From Sphingopyxis sp. USTB-05 (GTDB lineage Bacteria > Pseudomonadota > Alphaproteobacteria > Sphingomonadales > Sphingomonadaceae): DNA of 64,000 nt. Where the stretch lies: the NCBI RefSeq assembly GCF_023822045.1, contig NZ_CP084712.1:1054001-1118000 (forward strand). The letters run 5' to 3'. The stretch's first letter is position 1; each line of letters begins with the position of its first letter. The translations under genes and the position numbers were made by a program. The notes beneath the pieces are model-generated. The model was given only the letters and a program-made list of their open reading frames with translations. It had not been told where the DNA came from and searched no databases. This document shows positions 45,004 to 53,145 of the stretch, one piece after another.

Positions 45004-46629
45004 ATGAAGCGTAAGATCCTCTTAGGTGCCATGTCGATGCTGCCGTTGCTGCTCGCTGCGAACACGCCGGCGCCCGAATATGACATCGTGATCCGTGGCG
45101 GCCGCGTGCTCGACGGCGCGGGGAGCCCCTGGGTCAGCGCCGATGTCGCGGTCAAGGACGGCCGCGTTGTGAGGATCGGCCGCGTTACGGGACGCGGTAC
45201 CAAGGAAATCGACGCAAAGGGCCGCTATGTCTCGCCCGGCTTCATCGATATGATGGACCAGTCGGGGCGTGTTCTTGTCAAGAACGGCGCGGCTGAGAAC
45301 AAGCTGCTGATGGGCGTGACCACGGTAATCGCCGGCGAAGGCGGTCCGCCGGCCGAGGCGGCGGAGATTCCGGCGCATTTCAGCCAGCTTGAAAAGCAGG
45401 GCATTTCGGTCAACTACGGCACCTATTATTCGGCGACGCAGGCGCGTGTGAAGGTGATGGGCGACGGCGCCGGGCAACCGACCGCGGCGCAGCTCGAAGC
45501 GATGGGCCGCGAGGTCAAGATCGCGATGCAAAATGGTGCGTTCGGCATCACCAGCGCGCTCATCTATCCGCCGAGCAGCTTCCAGACCACGTCTGACCTC
45601 GTCACGCTGGCGAAGGTGGCGGCGCAGTGCGACGGCTTCTATGCGACCCACATGCGCGACGAGAGCGAAGGCCTCGTCAAGGCGATCGAGGAAGCGATCG
45701 AGATCGGCGAAAAGGGCGGAGTGAAGGTCGAAATCTTCCACCTGAAAGCTGCCTATGCTCCCAGCTGGGGCAAGCTGATGCCGCAGGCGGTGGCGACGAT
45801 CAACGCGGCGCGCGCGCGGGGCGTCGATGTCGCGGCGGATCTTTATCCCTATACGGCGGGCGGCACGGGGCTCGAAATCATCGCGCCGAGCTGGGTGTGG
45901 GCCGACGGGGTGCAGAAGGGGATCGAGCGGCTGCGCGATCCCAAGGTGCGCGAGCGGATGAAGAAGGAAGTCGCCGCAGGCTCGATGCCCGGCTGGTCGA
46001 ACCTCGTCCACGCTTCGGGGGGCTTCGCCAATGTGCGCCTCGCCAACGGTTTCAGCGACAAATACCGGCCCTATCACGGCAAGAGCCTCGCCGAGATCGG
46101 CAAGGCGCTGAACCGCGACCCGGCCGACGTGGCGTGGGATATCTTGCTCGAAGGTCTGCCGAACCGCTCGGTCGCGCTCTATTTCATGATGAGCGAGCAG
46201 GACATCGAAACCGCGATCAAGCAGCCGTGGGTGAGCATCGGCAGCGATGCCGCGGCTTCCGAAAAGGCGGGCGAGATGGACGCGCTCGGCCTGCCGCACC
46301 CGCGCGCCTATGGCACTTTCCCGCGCATCATCGCCGAATATGTGAAGCGCCGCCCGATCCTGTCGCTGGAGGATGCGGTGCGCAAGATGACCGGCTGGCC
46401 GGCGCAGCGCATGGGGCTGACCGATCGCGGGCTGATCCGCGACGGAATGCGCGCCGATATCGTCGTGTTCGACCTCGACAAGCTGGATGACGTTGCAAGC
46501 TGGGAAAAGCCCACGGCATCGCCGACGGGGATCGAAACGGTGATCGTCAACGGCGTCGTCACGATCGCGAACGGCAAACATACCGGGGCCAAGGCAGGCT
46601 CAGTGCTGCGGCATAGCTGCGGCGTCTGA
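45004..46629 (+). CDS. D-aminoacylase-like amidohydrolase, HxH motif missing
   Basis: This 541-residue secreted protein (signal MKRKILLGAMSMLPLLLAAN) has the D-aminoacylase/N-acyl-D-amino-acid deacylase layout. The start at 45004 has GGGAG 7 bases upstream; ATG 44998 is too close to it. The expected HxH after PGFID is absent: residues 80-86 read FIDMMDQ (M84, Q86). The position of the bridging cysteine is E112 (GEGG). Other metal ligands remain: H in ATHMRDES, H in EIFHLKAA and D in GSDAAAS. It could use a single metal. It is likely to act on N-acyl- or peptidyl-D-amino acids, by family. Confidence 0.85.
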   Translation: MKRKILLGAMSMLPLLLAANTPAPEYDIVIRGGRVLDGAGSPWVSADVAVKDGRVVRIGRVTGRGTKEIDAKGRYVSPGFIDMMDQSGRVLVKNGAAENKLLMGVTTVIAGEGGPPAEAAEIPAHFSQLEKQGISVNYGTYYSATQARVKVMGDGAGQPTAAQLEAMGREVKIAMQNGAFGITSALIYPPSSFQTTSDLVTLAKVAAQCDGFYATHMRDESEGLVKAIEEAIEIGEKGGVKVEIFHLKAAYAPSWGKLMPQAVATINAARARGVDVAADLYPYTAGGTGLEIIAPSWVWADGVQKGIERLRDPKVRERMKKEVAAGSMPGWSNLVHASGGFANVRLANGFSDKYRPYHGKSLAEIGKALNRDPADVAWDILLEGLPNRSVALYFMMSEQDIETAIKQPWVSIGSDAAASEKAGEMDALGLPHPRAYGTFPRIIAEYVKRRPILSLEDAVRKMTGWPAQRMGLTDRGLIRDGMRADIVVFDLDKLDDVASWEKPTASPTGIETVIVNGVVTIANGKHTGAKAGSVLRHSCGV

Positions 46630-46633
46630 GCAT

Positions 46634-48073
46634 ATGCCCCGGAAAATTTCGAGCCTTTGCCTCACCGGTCTTGCACTCGTGGCGGCGGCGCCGGCCTTTG
46701 CCGCCGCCCCGGCGATTGCGAAGCCTGAAGACCTTGGCACCGCGGTGTCGGCGCAAATTGCGTGCGCCAGCATCTTCGTCGCCGAGCGCGCGGAGGCCGA
46801 TGTTCTGCGCGACGACATCCATGCGTTCGCGCCGTTCATGACGGCGGTGACGCTGACGGTCGACCGCAACGCGCGGACCGTTACCGCATCGGCGCCGGGT
46901 GCAGCGACGCGCACCGCGCTGTTCCGGCCCGTTGCCGGTTGCACGCTGCTGACGGGCGATGTTTCGGCGGCGACGCTCGACGCGCAGGCGGCGAAGCTTA
47001 AGCCGACACGCGGGAACGCCGCGAAGCCTTGGCCGATCGGCGATGCTCCGGTGGCCAAGCTTCAAGCGGCGGCCGAGGCGAAACTCAACCGCGTCGCGCT
47101 CGACAAGGCGGTGAGCGCCGCCTTCGACGAACAGAATAAGGGCGGCTATCCCGACACGCGCGCGATCGTCGTCGTGCAGGGCGGGGCGATCGTGGCCGAA
47201 CGCTATGCGCCGGGGTTCGACCGGAACACTGAACTGCTCGGCTGGTCGGCGTCGAAGAGCATCATGGGAACGCTGGTCGGCCTGTTGGTCGATGACGGCG
47301 TGCTCAAGCTCGACGAACCCGCACCCGTCCCCGAATGGCAAGGCGAGGGCGATCCGCGGGCGAAGATCACGCTGCGCCAGTTGCTGACGATGTCGAGCGG
47401 CCTGACCTTTTCCGAAAGCTATGTCCCCGGCAACGATTCGATCAAAATGCTGTTCGAGGCGGGCGACATGGGCGCGATGGCGGCGGCGAAGCCGTTGCAG
47501 CATGAGCCCGGCACGAACTGGAGCTATTCGTCGGGCACGACCAATATCTTGTCGCGCATCGTGTTTCAGGCGACCGGCGGGACGCTGGAGGGCATGACGC
47601 GCTTTGCGCAGAAGCGCCTGTTCGAGCCGACCGGCATGACCAGTGCGCTGATCGAACCCGACGAAGCCGGCGTGCAGGTCGGCAGCTCCTACGCCTATGC
47701 CACCGCGCGCGACTGGGCGCGCTATGGGCTGCTGCATCTCAACATGGGCCGGGCCGGGGGCAAGCAATTGCTCTCCAAGGAATGGCTCGATTTCGCGGTC
47801 GCGCCGACCAAAGCCGCGCCGCGCCCCGTCTATGGCGCGCAGCTTTGGCTGAATCATGCCGAAGCTGACGGCGAACACCGGAAGCTCTACCCGGACCTGC
47901 CCGAAGACACCGTCATGGCGCGCGGCCATAGTTTCCAGATCGTCGCCGCGATCCCGTCGCAAGATGCCGTGATCGTCCGCCTCGGCTGGACGCCCGAGGG
48001 GCAGGCATTCGACTGGAATAAATATTTGTCGCAGATCGCGGCGGCACTCGCGCCCGCTGCTCCAGCGCCCTGA
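46634..48073 (+). CDS. Serine hydrolase, beta-lactamase (class C/6-aminohexanoate-dimer hydrolase) family, exported
   Basis: This 479-residue protein has a signal peptide (to about 24), a unique N-terminal domain (about 30-150) and a serine hydrolase domain (about 160-465) with S205-A-S-K208 in GWSASKSIMG. The next motif is YSSGTTN (Y-S-S rather than the usual YxN), as in NylB-like amidases and esterases that hydrolyse amide oligomers. ATG follows the upstream stop by 4 bases without a clear ribosome site, so translation is probably coupled. Amide or D-peptide substrate is plausible; precise activity is unknown. Confidence 0.85.
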   Translation: MPRKISSLCLTGLALVAAAPAFAAAPAIAKPEDLGTAVSAQIACASIFVAERAEADVLRDDIHAFAPFMTAVTLTVDRNARTVTASAPGAATRTALFRPVAGCTLLTGDVSAATLDAQAAKLKPTRGNAAKPWPIGDAPVAKLQAAAEAKLNRVALDKAVSAAFDEQNKGGYPDTRAIVVVQGGAIVAERYAPGFDRNTELLGWSASKSIMGTLVGLLVDDGVLKLDEPAPVPEWQGEGDPRAKITLRQLLTMSSGLTFSESYVPGNDSIKMLFEAGDMGAMAAAKPLQHEPGTNWSYSSGTTNILSRIVFQATGGTLEGMTRFAQKRLFEPTGMTSALIEPDEAGVQVGSSYAYATARDWARYGLLHLNMGRAGGKQLLSKEWLDFAVAPTKAAPRPVYGAQLWLNHAEADGEHRKLYPDLPEDTVMARGHSFQIVAAIPSQDAVIVRLGWTPEGQAFDWNKYLSQIAAALAPAAPAP

Positions 48074-48093
48074 ACGACTGAAGGACAATTTCG

Positions 48094-49104
48094 ATGACGA
48101 CCAACGCTCCCCTCTCGCTCGATCTCGCGATTGAATCGCTCCCGCTCGCCAAGCCGTTCCGTATCTCGGGGCATGTCTTCACCGACACGCCGGTCGTGCT
48201 CGTCACGCTTTCGGACGGCGAACATAGCGGCCGCGGCGAGGCGTCGGGGGTCTATTATCTCGGCGACGACGTGCCCGCGATGACGGCCACCATCGAAAGC
48301 GTGCGCGGCGCGGTCGAGGCAGGGGTAACGCGCGAGCAGTTGCAGGCCCTGCTTCCCGCCGGCGGCGCCCGCAATGCCCTCGACTGCGCGCTATGGGAAT
48401 TGGAAGCCCGGCGCCGCGGCGTTCCCGTCTGGGAACTCGCCGGCCTCGCCGAACCGCGCCCGCTCCGCACGACCTTCACGCTCGGCGCCGACGATCCCGA
48501 GGTGATGGCTGCGGGTGCGCGCCATTATGCGCAAGCGCGCGCGCTCAAGCTCAAGCTCACCGGCGATCTCGACGTCGATATCGCCCGCGTACAGGCGGTG
48601 CGTGCGGCGCGCCCCGAATGCTGGATCGGGGTCGATGCCAACCAAGGATTCGCGATCGGCGATCTCGACGCGCTCGTCGCGGCGCTGGTCGCCGCCGACG
48701 TCAAACTGCTCGAACAGCCGCTGGCGCGCGGACGCGAAGCCGACCTTACCGGCTATCAGTGCCCGATCCCGATCGCGGCGGACGAGAGCGCGCTGACGCT
48801 TGGCGATATCGACGGGCTGGTCGACCGCTTCGACGTCGTGAATATCAAGCTCGATAAATGCGGCGGACTGACCGAGGGCCTCGCCATCGCCAAACGCGCC
48901 CGCGAACTCGGGCTGGGCGTGATGGTCGGCAATATGGTCGGGTCCAGCCTCGCGATGGCGCCTGCGTTCATCGTCGGACAGCTCTGCGACATCGTCGATC
49001 TCGATGGGCCGATCTTCCTTGCGGACGATCGCCAGCCCTCGATCGAATATGTGGACGGCAACGCATGGTGCGGCGAGGCGATCTGGGGCCGCGAAGTCGG
49101 CTGA
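48094..49104 (+). CDS. Dipeptide epimerase-family enolase (DgcA-like/L-Ala-D/L-Glu epimerase)
   Basis: This 336-residue enolase-superfamily protein has the muconate-lactonising-type layout: capping domain 1-115, then barrel with catalytic lysine motif ALKLKLTG (KxK, near 150), metal ligands D (IGVDANQ), E (LLEQPL), D (AADES), and the second base K in NIKLDKCGG near 255. Such proteins racemise the alpha-carbon of dipeptides (L-Ala-D/L-Glu) or of N-acetyl-glutamate (DgcA). With a DUF1611 gene in the same array, an N-acetyl-D-glutamate racemase role is the stronger hypothesis; dipeptide epimerase from murein recycling is the alternative. Confidence 0.88.
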   Translation: MTTNAPLSLDLAIESLPLAKPFRISGHVFTDTPVVLVTLSDGEHSGRGEASGVYYLGDDVPAMTATIESVRGAVEAGVTREQLQALLPAGGARNALDCALWELEARRRGVPVWELAGLAEPRPLRTTFTLGADDPEVMAAGARHYAQARALKLKLTGDLDVDIARVQAVRAARPECWIGVDANQGFAIGDLDALVAALVAADVKLLEQPLARGREADLTGYQCPIPIAADESALTLGDIDGLVDRFDVVNIKLDKCGGLTEGLAIAKRARELGLGVMVGNMVGSSLAMAPAFIVGQLCDIVDLDGPIFLADDRQPSIEYVDGNAWCGEAIWGREVG

Positions 49105-49130
49105 ATGATAAAGGGACAGGGAGAGGCACA

Positions 49131-50417
49131 ATGAAAAAGACAATATTTGCCGGTTTGGCATTGGTCGCGCTGATCCAGCCGGCCGTAGCGCAAGAATCGA
49201 CCGCGACTTACATCCATGCCGGCCGCCTGCTTGCCGACCCGGCGAGCGGCCGGGTCGAAACGAACAAGACGATCGTCGTCGAAGGCGGCAAGATCGCCGC
49301 AATCCGCGACGGCTTCGTCGGCGAGGGCAAGGTCGTCGACCTCCGCGACCAGTTCGTGATGCCGGGCTTCATCGACAGCCACGTCCACCTGACCTTTGAA
49401 TCGAGCCCGACGAGCCGCCTCGACGCGGTGACCAAATCGACGGTCGATCAGGCATTCGACGGCGTCGTCTTTGCCAAACGCACCGTGCGCGCCGGGTTCA
49501 CGACCGTCGTCGACCTCGGCGCCGATCCGCAGGCGATCAACGCGCTGCGCGATGCGACCGCCACGGGCAAGGTGGTCGGGCCGCGCATCATTGCCGCGGG
49601 CGGCGTCGCGGCGCACGGCGGACACGGCGACGTTCACGGCTATCGTCAGGAAATCATCGACCTGTTCCGCTCGCCGACACTCTGTTCGGGCGCCGACGAC
49701 TGCGCGCGCGCGGTGCGGCTTGCGGTGCAGCAGGGCGCCGATGTCATCAAGACCGCCTCGACCGGCGGCGTGATGTCGAACACCGCGGCCGGGCTCGGCC
49801 AGCAGATGAGCGACGCCGAACTGATCGCGATCGTCGACACCGCGCATCGTCTGGGCCGCAAGGTCGCGGCGCATGCCCACGGCACCGACGGCGTGAATGC
49901 CGCTCTGCGCGCCGGCGTCGATTCGGTCGAACATGGTACCTATCTCGACGCGGAATCGATCCGGCTGTTCAAGGCGAAGGGAAGCTATCTTGTTCCCACC
50001 CTGCTGGCCGGCGACACCGTTGCGCGGCAGGCCGAGGAAGCCGAATGGATGCCGGCAGCGGTCCGGGCCAAGGCACGCACCGTCGGCCCGCTGATGGTCG
50101 ACGCGCTGCGCCGCGCGCATCAGGGCGGCGTCCGCATCGCGTTCGGAACCGACAGCGCGGTGTCGAAGCACGGCGAGAATGCCCGTGAATTCGCGCTGAT
50201 GGTGAAGGCTGGGCTGACCCCGCTGGAGACGATCAAATCCGCGACCGTCTGGGCGGCAACGCATGCCGGGCTCGAAGCCGAAATCGGTACGCTTGCCGCC
50301 GGCAAGTCGGCCGACATCATCGCGGTGAAGGGCGATCCGCTGACCGACGTGCGCAGCCTTGAAACCATGGGCTTCGTCATGGCGCGTGGTGCGGTCGTTC
50401 GGGCGGCGGGAGAGTGA
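49131..50417 (+). CDS. Prolidase-like secreted amidohydrolase
   Basis: This 428-residue protein starts at 49131 after GGGAGAGG with a signal peptide (MKKTIFAGLALVALIQPAVAQ). It has a complete binuclear site: HVH in PGFIDSHVHLTF, carboxylatable lysine in DVIKTASTGGV, histidines in VAAHAHGTDG and DSVEHGTYL, aspartate in FGTDSAV. Its length and motifs match Xaa-Pro/Xaa-Arg dipeptidases of the amidohydrolase superfamily. It would cleave a dipeptide or N-acyl amino acid in the periplasm. It directly precedes the third serine hydrolase. Confidence 0.88.
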   Translation: MKKTIFAGLALVALIQPAVAQESTATYIHAGRLLADPASGRVETNKTIVVEGGKIAAIRDGFVGEGKVVDLRDQFVMPGFIDSHVHLTFESSPTSRLDAVTKSTVDQAFDGVVFAKRTVRAGFTTVVDLGADPQAINALRDATATGKVVGPRIIAAGGVAAHGGHGDVHGYRQEIIDLFRSPTLCSGADDCARAVRLAVQQGADVIKTASTGGVMSNTAAGLGQQMSDAELIAIVDTAHRLGRKVAAHAHGTDGVNAALRAGVDSVEHGTYLDAESIRLFKAKGSYLVPTLLAGDTVARQAEEAEWMPAAVRAKARTVGPLMVDALRRAHQGGVRIAFGTDSAVSKHGENAREFALMVKAGLTPLETIKSATVWAATHAGLEAEIGTLAAGKSADIIAVKGDPLTDVRSLETMGFVMARGAVVRAAGE

Positions 50418-50419
50418 CG

Positions 50420-52405
50420 ATGCGCTCGGTCAAATTATTCGCGCTGCTTCCGCTCGTCATGATGCTCGGCACGGCGGCTTCGAAGCCCGCAACGCCGCTA
50501 GCGCCCGCGATCGCGCCCAAACCGGCGGCCGAGGCGCAAAAGCTTGCGCCGCCAGCCCAGACTCCGCTCGCGCCACCGGCAACACTGACGAAACAGGATG
50601 TCGATAGCTGGCTCGACGGCTTCGTCCCCTTCGCGCTCAAGCGCGGTGATCTTGCAGGCGCGGTGATCGTCGTGGTCAAGGACGGGCAAGTGCTGACGCA
50701 GCGCGGGTTCGGCTATGCCGACGCAGCCAAGCGCACTCCGGTCGATCCCGCGCGCACTCTGTTTCGCCCCGGTTCGGTGTCGAAGCTGTTCACCTGGACC
50801 GCGGTGATGCAGCAGGTGGAGGCCGGCAAGATCGACCTCGACAAGGACGTCAACACCTACCTTGATTTCAAGATTCCCCTGAAGGATGGCAAGCCCGCGA
50901 CGATGCGCCAGTTGATGACGCACACCGCAGGGTTCGAGGAACATGGCAAGCTCACCATGTTCGAGGACAAGAAGTTCCAGATATCGCTCGGCGACTATGT
51001 GAGGGGCGGGATTCCGAACCGCATCTATACGCCGGGCACGACGCCTTCCTATTCGAACTATGGCACCGCGCTCGCCGGCTATATTGTCGAGCGCGTGACC
51101 AAGATGTCGTTCGACGATTATGTCGAGCAGCGCATCTTCCAGCCGCTCGGCATGGCGCAGTCGACCTTTCGTCAGCCCTTGCCCAAGGCGTTCGCGCCGT
51201 GGATGGCGACGGGATATCGTCAGCTTTCCGCTGGCCCCTCGAAGTTCGAGATCGTCGGACCGTCACCTGCGGGCGGCCTCTCTTCGACCGGCGCCGACAT
51301 GGCGAAATTCATGATCGCGCATCTGAACCAGGGCGCGGGGCTGATGAAGCCTGAAACCGCGCGGATGATGCACGACACGCCGCTGACGATCCTGCCGCCG
51401 CTCAATCGGATGGAACTCGGCTTTTTCGAAACCAACATTAACGGGCGCCAGGTGATCGCGCATCTGGGCGACACGCAGTTGTTCCACACCGCGCTCCACC
51501 TGTTCACGAACGAAAATGTCGGCATCTATATGTCGTTCAACGCGACGGGCGAGCAAGCGTCGGTCGGCCCTGTGCGCCGCGCTTTGTTCGAGGATTTTGC
51601 CGATCGCTATCTTCCCGGCAACGAAATGCCTGCCACGCGGATCGATGCGAAAACCTCGGCCGAACATGCGAGGATGCTCGCCGGAAACTGGCTGAACAGC
51701 CGCCGCGCGGAGACGAATTTCTATGCGATCGCCTCGCTCCTCGGACAGGTGAAGATCAGCGTCGGGCCGAAGGGCGAACTCATTGTCCCCGCCGGGCGCG
51801 ACCTCAACGGCAAGCCCGCGAAGTGGGTCGAGACCGCGCCGTTCGTCTGGCACAATGTCGACGGGCATGGCCGGCTCGCTGCGCAGGTCGTCGATGGCAA
51901 GGCCGTGCGCTGGAGCATCGACGGCATCTCGCCCTTCATGGTGTTCGACCGCGCGCCGGCGTCGAAATCGGCGGCATGGATCATGCCCGCGATGTACGTC
52001 AGCCTCGGCATCCTGCTCCTCACCCTGCTTCAATGGCCGGCCTCAGCGCTGATCCGCCGTCATTACAAGGCGCCGCTGACGCTCGAACGCCGTTCGCTGC
52101 GTATTTATCGCGGCGTCCGCGTGGCTTCGGGACTGGTGCTCGCGCTGGTCGCCGCGTGGGTGATCAGCATGTCGAAACTAAAGGCGCTGCCATCCTATGA
52201 CCCGTGGCTGTGGTTCCTCCAGATCGCGGGCTTGGTCGTCCTCGTCGGCGGCACGCTTCTCGCGGCGTGGAACCTCCGCCTCGTCCGCCAGGAAAAGCGC
52301 GGCTGGTTCCGTACCCTTTGGGCGCTTCTACTGCTCTTCGCGGCAATCATGCCGCTCTATGTCGCATGGACCTTTGGCCTGATCTCGATGACGGTGAATT
52401 ACTGA
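50420..52405 (+). CDS. Serine hydrolase, paralogue of the first gene of the array, with C-terminal membrane helices
   Basis: This 661-residue protein starts at 50420, 7 bases after GGGAG. It is a close paralogue of the gene at 39525: same order of signal peptide, beta-lactamase-fold domain with S119-V-S-K122 and YSN near 211-213, beta domain, and three C-terminal membrane helices. Shared stretches include RNIMQ-type borders such as GKIDLDKDVNTYLDFKIP. N-terminal 60 residues are alanine/proline-rich. The two paralogues bracket the array. It is the last gene before a strong terminator. Confidence 0.87.
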   Translation: MRSVKLFALLPLVMMLGTAASKPATPLAPAIAPKPAAEAQKLAPPAQTPLAPPATLTKQDVDSWLDGFVPFALKRGDLAGAVIVVVKDGQVLTQRGFGYADAAKRTPVDPARTLFRPGSVSKLFTWTAVMQQVEAGKIDLDKDVNTYLDFKIPLKDGKPATMRQLMTHTAGFEEHGKLTMFEDKKFQISLGDYVRGGIPNRIYTPGTTPSYSNYGTALAGYIVERVTKMSFDDYVEQRIFQPLGMAQSTFRQPLPKAFAPWMATGYRQLSAGPSKFEIVGPSPAGGLSSTGADMAKFMIAHLNQGAGLMKPETARMMHDTPLTILPPLNRMELGFFETNINGRQVIAHLGDTQLFHTALHLFTNENVGIYMSFNATGEQASVGPVRRALFEDFADRYLPGNEMPATRIDAKTSAEHARMLAGNWLNSRRAETNFYAIASLLGQVKISVGPKGELIVPAGRDLNGKPAKWVETAPFVWHNVDGHGRLAAQVVDGKAVRWSIDGISPFMVFDRAPASKSAAWIMPAMYVSLGILLLTLLQWPASALIRRHYKAPLTLERRSLRIYRGVRVASGLVLALVAAWVISMSKLKALPSYDPWLWFLQIAGLVVLVGGTLLAAWNLRLVRQEKRGWFRTLWALLLLFAAIMPLYVAWTFGLISMTVNY

Positions 52406-52467
52406 CGGCATAGCTTGAATGGGGGGTAGGCCCGGCCGAGCCTCTCCATCGGCGCTCCACCCTGTCA

Positions 52468-52500
52468 CCTCCCCGTCGCCGCGCGACGGGGAGGTTTTTT
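52468..52500 (+). terminator. Rho-independent terminator of the array
   Basis: A 12-bp perfect stem (52468-52479 with 52483-52494), 3-base loop and a run of six T's, 63 bp after the last serine hydrolase stop. It marks the end of the plus-strand array. Confidence 0.92.
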
Positions 52501-53086
52501 GTCCGCGTCACGTCGCACGCGATCCATAATGCAACCGTCGCTATGGTACGGCTCGAGCCGTGATGACGGTAGGCTGCTATTCGACCGATTGCTGCCCTCT
52601 CCATATCGTCACCCCGGACTTGATCCGGGGTCCCGCTTGATGCCGAAGCCGGTAGATGCGGAAGAAAAGCGGGATCCCGGGTCAAGCCCGGGATGACGGA
52701 AGGTGGGTAACGAGCGGGAGTTGGCGATAGGGATGTGCACCCCAAAACAAACATCGCCTTCAAATAGGTCTTTCCTACATTATCCGGCTGTGCCAGCCCT
52801 CATCTGGCTCTTTCATTCAGTGAACAAAAAGCGGTCGCTGCCTGCTTGCGGGTGAGACCATGATCAGAAGTACCGCGCATATTCAGCACTCCGCGACTTC
52901 CAAATCGGGGCGCTCATAGGGCTGAACTTTCCTGAACTTTGGAATATTGCGCGGCCCTTGCCCTGACCCGATCCCGGATCCAGCCGGCTCGGGATGGCAA
53001 AAGTTGGCCTTAAAGCCACAAAGGACACAAAACCGATGCGTGTATGCGGTGCTTTTGTCGCTTTAACGGCTTCACCCCATCGCCAC
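52501..53086. other. Intergenic stretch without a gene, holding one dispersed repeat
   Basis: Between the two terminators. It contains the inverted-repeat element at 52607-52698; the rest is low in coding signal and no ORF with a ribosome site stands out. No tRNA or other RNA gene seen. Confidence 0.6.
52607..52698. repeat. REP-like inverted-repeat element of alphaproteobacteria
   Basis: Two 32-base arms (52607-52638 and 52667-52698) form an imperfect hairpin of about 28 of 32 paired positions around a 28-base loop. Core of the left arm CCCCGGACTTGATCCGGGG is itself palindromic. Such CGTCACCCCGG elements are scattered in intergenic space of sphingomonad and related genomes. Function unclear; possible mRNA-end or nucleoid role. 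Confidence 0.8.
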
Positions 53087-53121
53087 AAAAAAAAGGCAGC
53101 GGTATCGTCGATACCGCTGCC
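53087..53121 (-). terminator. Rho-independent terminator of the large TonB receptor gene
   Basis: Read on the minus strand: a perfect 12-bp stem (53110-53121 with 53095-53106), 3-base loop, then eight T's (53087-53094). It lies 24 bp after the receptor stop. Confidence 0.92.
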
Positions 53122-53145
53122 CCCGGGACTATCTGGGTATGAGGT

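Noticed and set aside
52347..52763. 138-residue minus-strand ORF across the terminator and repeat
   Set aside because: It runs through the terminator and the inverted-repeat element and has no ribosome site.
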